A model generated the notes under the pieces. The model worked only from the letters and a program-made list of their open reading frames with translations, was not told the origin of the DNA and did no database searches. From Fluviicola sp. (GTDB taxonomy: Bacteria > Bacteroidota > Bacteroidia > Flavobacteriales_D > Crocinitomicaceae), in contig NVXV01000010.1 of the NCBI GenBank assembly GCA_002734085.1, forward strand, positions 80,659 to 144,658: a DNA stretch of 64,000 nt. The letters are read 5' to 3'. Shown in pieces: positions 1-6,963 of this stretch. Position 1 is the first letter of the stretch. Every line of letters begins with the position of its first letter. The translations under genes and the position numbers were made by a program.

Positions 1-87
1 AACCATAACGAGGTGTATAGCTCTAATCTTGACAACGAGACACTAAAGCGTATTATTGAATCAATAAAGGAATGGATGAGTAAATAA
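1..87 (+). CDS. C-terminal end of an unidentified protein (partial)
   Basis: An open frame enters from the left edge and ends at TAA 85-87, giving the last 28 residues, beginning NHNEVYSSN and ending IIESIKEWMSK. The frame is clean and ends in an amphipathic helix. A His-Asn pair shortly before a final helix recalls the catalytic-His region of alpha/beta hydrolases, but 28 residues are too few to assign a family. The next gene starts 89 bp downstream on the same strand. Confidence 0.5.
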   Translation, partial: NHNEVYSSNLDNETLKRIIESIKEWMSK

Positions 88-175
88 AAATTGTACAACA
101 TTAGGTAATATGAAAAAATCTAATCGATCAAAACGTTTCTTCGTATTTTAGCTGAAACGTTATTAGAGCACTATC

Positions 176-1309
176 ATGGAAAAGATAATTTCAATTACCT
201 TTCTTATTTTACTAAAGCTTAGCGTAGTTGCTCAAATAGCAAATGTGGAGGAGAAATTTACGTTGCCGTCAATGTTGGATGAATCATCTGGAGCTATTTT
301 TTTTAATGACAAGCTTCTAACGCATAATGATTCAGGTAATAGTAATGAACTGTATGAATTAGATACAGTTTCTGAGTCAGTAACCAGAACGATTACAATC
401 GATAATGCCACAAATATAGATTGGGAAGATCTTACACAAGATAATACCTCTATCTATATTGGAGATATTGGAAATAATAATGGAAACAGAACGGATCTAA
501 AAATTTATAAAATAGATAAAACTGATTTTTTAAATTCAACCAATGTTACAGCAGAAATCATCAACTTTAATTATTCAGATCAGACGGATTTCTCCGCGAA
601 CCCGAATAATACGGAATGGGACGCAGAAGCACTCATTGCTTTTGATTCAAGTTTGATCTTATTGACGAAGAATTGGGTGTCTGGTGTAACGAAAGCATAT
701 CCTATTCCAAAAAATAGTGGAACGTATGCGGTAGATCCGTTAGTAACTCAATTAACGAGTGGAGGTTTAATAACAGGATCCACATACAATCAGTTAACAG
801 AGAAAGTATATTCAGTAGGCTACAGTGAAGCATTGCAGCCCTTTATTTGGATTAGCGAAGGTTTTAGTGGTAACGACATCTTCTCAGGAACAAATACACA
901 AGTATCACTCTCAAGTCTTGGATTAGAACAAGTGGAGGCAATCACACATATAGGTGCCAACAGGTATTTTATGACATCTGAGTCGTTCTCAATTTCTGTG
1001 TTTTCCGACGTTGCGAAACTGATTTCGTTTGCGACTAATGACACGGTGTTGTCTACAGATCAACTGTCGATTAATCAAGTTCGCTTATACCCAAATCCAA
1101 CTTCAGGAGGAATAAACATTGATTTGGTTGATGTGAATTCTGAAATATCAATTAGAGTAAGTAATGTTTTAGGAGAAACGATTCATTCTTCTACCATCGA
1201 AGGACAAGAACATACAACTTTGAATATTGAAGGAGAAAAAGGTGTTTATTTTGTAGAATTAACAAATGATAAAAGGGAAAGGAATATTTTTAAAGTGATT
1301 AAGGATTAG
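176..1309 (+). CDS. Exported propeller-like protein with T9SS type A sorting domain
   Basis: 377 aa. An N-terminal signal peptide (about residues 1-20, ending VVAQ) is followed by a beta-rich body with the motifs HNDSGN, DWEDL and YIGDIGNN. These recur in secreted Bacteroidota proteins and suggest a beta-propeller, but no biochemical role is known to me. The last ~75 residues are a classic T9SS type A C-terminal domain (LYPNPTSGGINI...GVYFVEL...KVIKD). Such proteins cross the outer membrane through T9SS and are then released or anchored. The upstream region has a TAttTTaG element about 20 bp before ATG. The AraC gene follows after 26 bp. Cargo status is firm; the function of the body is unknown. 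Confidence 0.85.
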   Translation: MEKIISITFLILLKLSVVAQIANVEEKFTLPSMLDESSGAIFFNDKLLTHNDSGNSNELYELDTVSESVTRTITIDNATNIDWEDLTQDNTSIYIGDIGNNNGNRTDLKIYKIDKTDFLNSTNVTAEIINFNYSDQTDFSANPNNTEWDAEALIAFDSSLILLTKNWVSGVTKAYPIPKNSGTYAVDPLVTQLTSGGLITGSTYNQLTEKVYSVGYSEALQPFIWISEGFSGNDIFSGTNTQVSLSSLGLEQVEAITHIGANRYFMTSESFSISVFSDVAKLISFATNDTVLSTDQLSINQVRLYPNPTSGGINIDLVDVNSEISIRVSNVLGETIHSSTIEGQEHTTLNIEGEKGVYFVELTNDKRERNIFKVIKD

Positions 1310-1322
1310 ATAGACATTTCCT

Positions 1323-1330
1323 TACTTTTG
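1323..1330 (+). promoter_or_regulatory. Candidate -7 promoter element (TACTTTTG) next to the AraC start
   Basis: TACTTTTG fits the Bacteroidota sigma-A -7 consensus TAnnTTTG and ends 5 nt before the ATG at 1336. A transcript starting about 6-8 nt after it would have almost no leader. No clear TTTG -33 element is visible at the usual spacing, so this is a motif match only. Confidence 0.4.
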
Positions 1331-1335
1331 TAGAA

Positions 1336-1896
1336 ATGATACTATACGTCAAAAACATGGTTTGCAACCGTTGTAAAATGGTTGTGAAATCAATTCTTGA
1401 AAAACTGGAACTTCATCCGCTTCAGATGGAATTGGGAGAAATTGAGATACTTGAAAATGATATTTCTAAAGTAAAGGAAAAACTCAATCAAGAACTTCAA
1501 GCTGTTGGTTTTGATCTTTTGGATGACAAAAGAACGAAAACGATTGAAAAAATTAAAAACCGAATCATTGACTTAGTTCAAAATAAAAGTGGTAAACTGG
1601 ATATAAAACTATCTGATTATTTAACACAAGAAATTCATCAAGACTATAGTTCATTAAGCAATTTGTTTACGGAAGTCGAAGGAACAACCATTGAAAAGTT
1701 CTATATCCTTCAGAAAATTGAGAAAGTAAAAGAACTGCTGGTTTATGATGAACTTACCCTGAGTGAAATCGCTTATCAACTCAACTATTCAAGTACCGCC
1801 TACCTAAGTAATCAATTTAAAAAAGTGACAGGACTCACGCCTAGCCATTTTAAAAAGTTGGGGACGATAAAACGCAACTCGTTAGAAGATTTATAA
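1336..1896 (+). CDS. AraC-family regulator with HMA-like cysteine N-terminus
   Basis: 186 aa. The N-terminus (MILYVKNMVC) holds a Cys10-x2-Cys13 pair in a context like the metal-binding loop of heavy-metal-associated (HMA) domains, but shorter and degenerate. The C-terminal ~60 residues form an AraC helix-turn-helix (LTLSEIAYQLNYSSTAYLSNQFKKVTG split over two helices), ending TPSHFKKL. Only one AraC domain core is present and there is no sugar-binding cupin. The gene lies 83 bp upstream of an HMA membrane protein on the same strand. I infer that it senses a thiophilic metal such as copper or mercury through the Cys pair and controls the neighbour. The family assignment is firm; the ligand is inferred. 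Confidence 0.85.
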   Translation: MILYVKNMVCNRCKMVVKSILEKLELHPLQMELGEIEILENDISKVKEKLNQELQAVGFDLLDDKRTKTIEKIKNRIIDLVQNKSGKLDIKLSDYLTQEIHQDYSSLSNLFTEVEGTTIEKFYILQKIEKVKELLVYDELTLSEIAYQLNYSSTAYLSNQFKKVTGLTPSHFKKLGTIKRNSLEDL

Positions 1897-1979
1897 ATCT
1901 TACAACAATTACCCAAAATACTGTAACGGATTACTCTTATAAAGAGCTGATCTTTGTGTTATAATTAAAAACTAAAATT

Positions 1980-2696
1980 ATGACACATACATATCAAATC
2001 ACAGGAATGACTTGTGGAAGTTGTGAAGCAAAAGTGAAATCGGCGCTACTTACTATAAAGGATGTAACCGATGTAGAAGTTTCGAAAGAAAATAATACCG
2101 CTACCATTTCAATGGACAGGCATGTTGATTTACTTGAAATGCAAAAGGTTTTAGGTGATAAATATGAAATCTCCACAATAGCTCATCATGAAACTGAAGA
2201 AGAATTTAGATCGTGGTTAGCAACTTACAAACCTGTTTTACTTATCTTTTTGTACATCTTTTCGGCTACGGCGCTTATTGAATTGACCTCTGAAAACTTT
2301 GATGTCATGCGATGGATGCGACACTTTATGGCAGGTTTCTTTTTGACTTTTTCGTTTTTCAAGCTGTTGAACCTAAAAGGATTTAAGGAAAGTTACTTGA
2401 TGTACGATATCGTAGCGCGCAAAATTCCAGCTTGGGGATACGTTTATGCGTTCACTGAATTAGCGTTGGGAGTTGCTTATCTAATTAACTTTAATCCAAT
2501 CATAACGAACAGCGTTACTTTTGTAGTGATGACAGTAAGCATTATCGGTGTATTGAAAACGGTTCTAGACAAAAAAACAATCAAATGTGCTTGTTTAGGA
2601 AATGTTTTCAATTTGCCAATGAGTACAGTGACCATTATAGAAGATGGTTTAATGATTCTGATGAGTCTCGGAATGCTTATAATGACACTGAATTAA
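1980..2696 (+). CDS. HMA-domain membrane protein (heavy-metal uptake/handling)
   Basis: 238 aa. An N-terminal HMA domain (about residues 1-65) carries the canonical GMTCGSC motif with Cys12 and Cys15. The rest is a membrane domain with about four to five helices (roughly residues 78-100, 108-130, 150-172, 175-195 and 215-236) and a KCACLG cysteine pair near residue 205. This arrangement is frequent in Bacteroidota beside the small HMA-AraC regulator. The membrane half resembles MauE/DoxX-like four-helix proteins. The likely role is binding or moving a soft metal ion across the inner membrane; which ion is not visible. A strong hairpin terminator follows at 2721-2766. Confidence 0.8.
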   Translation: MTHTYQITGMTCGSCEAKVKSALLTIKDVTDVEVSKENNTATISMDRHVDLLEMQKVLGDKYEISTIAHHETEEEFRSWLATYKPVLLIFLYIFSATALIELTSENFDVMRWMRHFMAGFFLTFSFFKLLNLKGFKESYLMYDIVARKIPAWGYVYAFTELALGVAYLINFNPIITNSVTFVVMTVSIIGVLKTVLDKKTIKCACLGNVFNLPMSTVTIIEDGLMILMSLGMLIMTLN

Positions 2697-2720
2697 AGAA
2701 TTAGTAAACAAGTCATGTAT

Positions 2721-2766
2721 AAATAAAATAGCGGTTTAAGTATAGACTTAACCGCTATTTTATTTC
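2721..2766. terminator. Hairpin terminator between convergent genes
   Basis: A-rich/T-rich outer arms (2721-2730 with 2757-2766), then gcggtt/aaccgc, then aagt/actt closing on a 4-nt loop, with one bulged T. T-runs occur on both strands, so it can serve the plus-strand HMA gene and possibly back up the minus-strand gene ending at 2839. Confidence 0.75.
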
Positions 2767-2777
2767 CTAAAACCAAA

Positions 2778-2807
2778 AAAAGCCAACAACGCTCGTCATT
2801 GGCTTTT
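2778..2807 (-). terminator. Terminator of the 815-aa gene (repeated hairpin, copy 1)
   Basis: Perfect 9-bp stem aaaagccaa (2778-2786) / ttggctttt (2799-2807) with a 12-nt loop, lying 32 bp beyond the stop of the minus-strand gene and followed on that strand by a T-run. Nearly the same hairpin, loop included, recurs at 5489-5518. Confidence 0.8.
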
Positions 2808-2838
2808 CTTTCAAATACTAAACGTAAGTAAAATCTTA

Positions 2839-5286
2839 TTATTTATAGATCAGTTTATGCACGCCCAATACGTTTCCTATTTGGTCAACGATGTGTACTA
2901 AATATACGCCCTGAGCATTCAAAGATTGTAAGTCCAACTCCATTGTTGTTGCACTAATTGAAGTGTTAAAAACTTCTTCCCCAAGAATATTAGTGATTCG
3001 AATCGTTCCCGTTGTATTTTCAGCAAAAACAGCTGTTACTTTTCCGTTTGTTGGGTTTGGATATAAAATCACATCAGACGAATTCCACTCTGTTAAAGAA
3101 GCATCATCTTCCACTGTAAGAATAGCTGCTGAAGTAGTGTCTTCACAATTTGCTGACTCAGTTACTAAACACCTGAATGAGTCATTATTGTTTACCATTG
3201 TAACGGATGAAACAGTCAATGTGTTTGTGTTAACACCACTATATTGTCCACCGTTCGAAAGGTCGGTAAAACCAGTTCCTTCATCCAACTGCCATTGATA
3301 GGTTGGACTATTTAATACATCTGTAAATGTGAATATAGCATTGTTTCCTGCATTTGCAGTTTGGTCGAGCGGTTGAACTGTAATCGCATTAACTGTACAG
3401 AAATCTCCACTTAAATAAACGCCTATTGAAGGAACAATGTCTCCACCAAATCCAGTCCAGTAAGTTGCAGTAGTACTACTTGCATCTGTAACAGTTAATG
3501 GAGAAACATTGATTAATGAATCAGTTGTTGTCAAAGTCAAATTATAATTGTAATTCTTTTCTTCACTAGCGCCAAACCAAGGAACATCGTTTGCTGTGAA
3601 CGTGGCTGGACCTCCTGATAAACTAGGATTAATTGTTATGGAGATATAATAGTGACCTGTTGTCAAAGGAGGCATAGCCATACCCGTTGAAGCATCTATT
3701 AGGTTTGAACAAACTGCTGTTCCATATTCTCCTGGTAAAACAGTAGTACCTAACCCATTTAACGAAATAACACCAATACCAATTTGAGTTAATAAGGCAG
3801 GGTCATCCAGAATACCAGTACTTGGATCAACACTGTATATGTTCGCATATAAAGTCTGGTCTTCTCCTACATTGACTGAAGAAAAATTATTTGTAAGATA
3901 ATACTTAAAGGAGATAGAGTCAGTCATCAAATTTGCAGATGTAGCCTCATTAAAATAAAAGACGGAACCGTACTCAAATGATTCGAAAGGACCTCCCCCT
4001 GGGAAAATTGCTCTCGTTGCATATGGCGAATCATTGATGTCTAAACTTACCTTTGAGGCATAATTATTCGATGTTATAGTGAAGAAATGTTCTAAAGTAT
4101 TATTATCTAAATCTCCATCATTTTCATCAAATTCACCAGTGTACGTAGCTCTGTAATCTCCAACTTCTACCCATGAGTTATCAGAGATCAAGTCCGAAAC
4201 TGAAATGTACCCTCCTGCTGGGACAGTATCTGTAACTATTGTATCAGCAAAAACTTCCGTCCAAGTTCCACTCACATCTTTTTCAATAGTTAAAATAAGC
4301 TTTGGGTTTGTAGGGGGAAGAATATCAAGCGCTCCAAGGTTTCTTATATTTCCACCGAAAGCAAAATGTCTGTTGTCATACGTGAGTTGACTAATTGGAA
4401 AATAGCGATTACTTGTGAGATGGATAAAATCAGCTGCCTCGATCAAAGTATTGCCAGTGGGATCTGCCACACCTAAAGCCATATCATAACTTGATGTAGT
4501 TTTAATAGAGATATCATCCACTACAGCAAAATAATAGTCACCATCAAAAGTTAATTTAATTCGACACTGCGTAAGATTCGTAACACCAGCAGTAACATTT
4601 GGGAAATTTATATTCACCTGACCTGCCGTTTGATCAGTAATAAACTGACGATAATCAACTGTACTAAACCAAGTTAACCCATCGTCTATTGAAAATGATA
4701 CGCTTAGTTCGGTAATCTGAAAATTTCTATACACCGTATAAAGCGAAATTGCTAAAGCAGTATCCGTATAACCTGTTAAGTCAATTCTAGGTGAAATAAG
4801 TTCACCCTTTTGAGCAGATGGAGAGCTTCCAGTCCCAAAAGCACCTTGGGTTCCACCGTTGTCCATAAAGTCTGAATCGAATAGAGCTGCTCCATTCGCT
4901 TGTGATGGAGATGATACAGTCAAAGTTCCATTTGAATAAGCTCCAGCACTAGTTCCTGTTAACGTTCTTGTCCAATACGCATTTCCAGGGGTAACTGAGC
5001 CATAAGACTCACTAATCGATAAAGCAGTCCAAGCCGTTGGATTGTCACCTGAAGTAAATGATGTAGCTTGAACAAAAGGATTGGAGAATTCTCCGTCACT
5101 AGCTCCCACTGCCGCTCCAGCACCCCATAATAATGTTCCCGCTTTTTGCGAGAACTGATTTGTTTGTGGTTTGCTTTTACTCGTGTTTACAGTGCGTTCT
5201 TGCAAAACGGACTGACTGGTTTGTGCGGTGAGCCCGAAGTTGAGAACTGTTGCAAGGCCACATGAAAATAGTAATTGTTTTATCAT
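2839..5286 (-). CDS. Large exported T9SS cargo protein with Ig-like domain
   Basis: 815 aa. Signal peptide at residues 1-22 (ending LTAQ). Residues ~50-260 look like a jelly-roll 'choice-of-anchor' type module: GELISPRIDLTG, the phrase SIDDGLTWFST typical of such modules, then VVDDISIKT. The middle is beta-rich repeats without a recognised fold. Residues ~640-730 form an Ig-like/PKD-like unit (TYQWQLDEG, FRCLVTESANC). The last ~75 residues are a T9SS type A domain (LYPNPTNGKVTAVF...GVYLVHIVD). It is probably a surface or secreted adhesin-like protein. It stands alone, with 254 bp upstream to the next minus-strand gene. No catalytic motif was found. Confidence 0.88.
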   Translation of the reverse strand: MIKQLLFSCGLATVLNFGLTAQTSQSVLQERTVNTSKSKPQTNQFSQKAGTLLWGAGAAVGASDGEFSNPFVQATSFTSGDNPTAWTALSISESYGSVTPGNAYWTRTLTGTSAGAYSNGTLTVSSPSQANGAALFDSDFMDNGGTQGAFGTGSSPSAQKGELISPRIDLTGYTDTALAISLYTVYRNFQITELSVSFSIDDGLTWFSTVDYRQFITDQTAGQVNINFPNVTAGVTNLTQCRIKLTFDGDYYFAVVDDISIKTTSSYDMALGVADPTGNTLIEAADFIHLTSNRYFPISQLTYDNRHFAFGGNIRNLGALDILPPTNPKLILTIEKDVSGTWTEVFADTIVTDTVPAGGYISVSDLISDNSWVEVGDYRATYTGEFDENDGDLDNNTLEHFFTITSNNYASKVSLDINDSPYATRAIFPGGGPFESFEYGSVFYFNEATSANLMTDSISFKYYLTNNFSSVNVGEDQTLYANIYSVDPSTGILDDPALLTQIGIGVISLNGLGTTVLPGEYGTAVCSNLIDASTGMAMPPLTTGHYYISITINPSLSGGPATFTANDVPWFGASEEKNYNYNLTLTTTDSLINVSPLTVTDASSTTATYWTGFGGDIVPSIGVYLSGDFCTVNAITVQPLDQTANAGNNAIFTFTDVLNSPTYQWQLDEGTGFTDLSNGGQYSGVNTNTLTVSSVTMVNNNDSFRCLVTESANCEDTTSAAILTVEDDASLTEWNSSDVILYPNPTNGKVTAVFAENTTGTIRITNILGEEVFNTSISATTMELDLQSLNAQGVYLVHIVDQIGNVLGVHKLIYK

Positions 5287-5488
5287 TTTAAATAGTTAAT
5301 TGTGAGCGGCAAAAATACTCCTTTATTTAATTCAATGTTAAAAAAGGAATAGATTTAGATTGTTTTTTTGACAAGTAGTTCTTTTTTGTTTAGCGAGTAT
5401 AAAACTAGAAATAGATGCATTAACGCTTTTCATAGCGTGAGACTTGAAGTGAAAGATGATCTTTGATTAATGGTTTAGTAAAAACAAA

Positions 5489-5518
5489 AAAAGCCAACAA
5501 CTCTCGTCATTGGCTTTT
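5489..5518 (-). terminator. Terminator of the 241-aa gene (repeated hairpin, copy 2)
   Basis: Same 9-bp stem aaaagccaa/ttggctttt and a 12-nt loop differing at one base from the copy at 2778-2807. It lies just beyond the stop codon of the minus-strand gene at 5541. Confidence 0.8.
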
Positions 5519-5540
5519 CTCACTACACACTACTCAAACA

Positions 5541-6266
5541 CTAAGCAGTATTGTCGAACTCGTCGTCTTGCGGTGGAGACTCATCCACTGGAACATCGGT
5601 CCCACTAGCTCGTCTTTTCCCTTTCAAGTCGATGATGTTTCTTGCTTCCATGAACTCGGCAAAGAACATCGGGTGATCGAACTTCAGGATACGAAGCATA
5701 CCGGAAAGGTGTGTAAAAACGACCTCGTTCATCTCGTCGATCAATTGATCCAGTTTGTTGGTCAACATTTTTCGCTTGATGATGGCCAAACGTGGCTTAA
5801 AGATCATCATTTTGGCTTCTTCCACATCTTGCGTGATTTCCTGTAAGAATTGAGGCGTTAACCCAAAGTCTTCCAGATCTGCCTCAAGCTCCGTTGCTTT
5901 GTCAACTACATTATTGTAACGATTCACTTCCGCCTTGGCACCACCCAGTTTCAGACTGGTTTTCGAAATACTATATTCCGTTGCCAGGTTTTCGAGACCC
6001 TCATGCAAAGCATAAGATTTAATGATTCGAATGACACCGTACATCTTTTCGTGTAGGTCTTCAAGCATTCTCGCTTTATTTTTCGTTACATTAGAGATGT
6101 CCTTTAGACGCTCCTCAGCGGCCTCGGCGAATTCTCCTAACTTTGCTTCCAGTGCATTGACCGAAGCCGCAAACGCGGGTACATTCGACCAAATGGCTTG
6201 GTGCTTTTGACATGTACTCAGTACCACCGTATACATGTTTCTCTTATTCTTAAAATTAATATTCAT
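5541..6266 (-). CDS. Helical protein of unknown function
   Basis: 241 aa, predicted almost entirely alpha-helical: alternating charged and hydrophobic residues from about 30 to 205, with coiled-coil-like stretches (EAKLGEFAEAAEERLKDIS; ELEADLEDF). No signal peptide or membrane segment, so probably cytoplasmic. The C-terminal ~35 residues are charged and disordered (SGTDVPVDESPPQDDEF). A second in-frame Met at residue 11 is an alternative start. I do not recognise the family with certainty; comparable ~200-aa helical proteins of unknown role occur in marine Bacteroidota. The codon usage looks richer in G/C than in the neighbouring genes, possibly reflecting high expression. It ends in a strong terminator. 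Confidence 0.7.
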   Translation of the reverse strand: MNINFKNKRNMYTVVLSTCQKHQAIWSNVPAFAASVNALEAKLGEFAEAAEERLKDISNVTKNKARMLEDLHEKMYGVIRIIKSYALHEGLENLATEYSISKTSLKLGGAKAEVNRYNNVVDKATELEADLEDFGLTPQFLQEITQDVEEAKMMIFKPRLAIIKRKMLTNKLDQLIDEMNEVVFTHLSGMLRILKFDHPMFFAEFMEARNIIDLKGKRRASGTDVPVDESPPQDDEFDNTA

Positions 6267-6472
6267 AACTTTTGGTTTTAGGCCTGCTCAAGAACTCTCC
6301 ATGGCTGAACAATTTCACAGGCGATTAATAAAAAATTGATATCGCCTTTCTACATTCAAACCCCTTGCCAAGCGATTTGTTAAACATTGTTAATCAGCGT
6401 ATTGATGTAGTGAAAGGTAAAAAATGAAAGGTAAGCTGTAGGAATGATCTTCTGTTCTGTGGTGCGATTATG

Positions 6473-6808
6473 CCGTGAAATATTTTCTATCACCCATGAA
6501 ACGAAGTCGGTTGTCCATAAAATAAATGCAACGACGCATAAAATATTTTAGAGTGTCCATGAAATTTTTTCACCTACCCATGAATGAAACGCAATGATCC
6601 CTAAAATTTTTTGCACTACGCGTGAAATTTATTTGGTGAGGCGTGAAATATTTGGAGTGATGCATGAAATTTTTGGTGGAGGGTGTGAAATTTTTCGAGG
6701 GAGTCATGAAATAAATTGGGGAAGGTGTGATTGGAGATAGGTTGTGGATGAAATTTTTGGGATGAGGAGTTTATTTGAGGAGTGTTAGGGTGTTTTTTGG
6801 AGGGAGTC
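6473..6808. repeat. Degenerate tandem repeat with exact 21-bp period, about 16 units
   Basis: The 697-bp gene-free stretch 6267-6963 holds this array. Units begin every 21 bp from 6473 (6494, 6515, 6536, ... 6746, 6767, 6788) with no insertion or deletion. The loose consensus is [cg][cg][ag]TgAAATtTTTtNgagNgNN. Units 1-12 and 14 are clear; 13, 15 and 16 are weak. Each unit carries an A/T tract of 6-11 bp at the same position. On the minus strand the period translates as heptads (KFHxxxx), but in-frame stops interrupt it. Nothing recognisable lies at 6267-6472, apart from a faint unit-like stretch near 6410, or at 6809-6907. Confidence 0.9.
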
Positions 6809-6907
6809 GGTAGTAAACGATTATTATCGGATAATTGATTTGTTAAAACCATTTGATTCACTTGTTTTGTAGAGCTTTTATAACTAGATTTGAGTCAAAA
6901 GACATAG

Positions 6908-6948
6908 TGCGGATAAAACACATATGTTTTTTATACACGTGGGGCTCA
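6908..6948 (+). repeat. Array boundary element A: hairpin plus integron-like core site
   Basis: TGCGGATAAAA is followed by a small hairpin (ataaaa/ttttat) and the core-like GTGGGGC at 6939-6945. The 10 nt 6939-6948 are complementary at 9 positions to 8700-8709 at the other end of the first cassette. A related element (TGCGGATAAAA, then ttttat, then GTTATGCTCA) occurs at 12412-12453. It could be an attI-like site, or the 3' half of an attC whose own cassette is lost. Confidence 0.5.
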
Positions 6949-6963
6949 ATATGAAAAGACAAG

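Noticed and set aside
5463..5846. Antisense open frame over the helical-protein gene
   Set aside because: It starts in the terminator hairpin and has no domain signal; the minus-strand gene has clear coding character.
6473..6808. CRISPR array
   Set aside because: Units are contiguous without spacers and differ in every copy, and no cas gene is present.
6616..6861. Possible minus-strand gene reading KFHxxxx heptads over the 21-bp repeats
   Set aside because: Only part of the repeat is open, in-frame stops cut the rest, composition is unlike a protein gene and no start signal is seen. Kept as a repeat finding instead.
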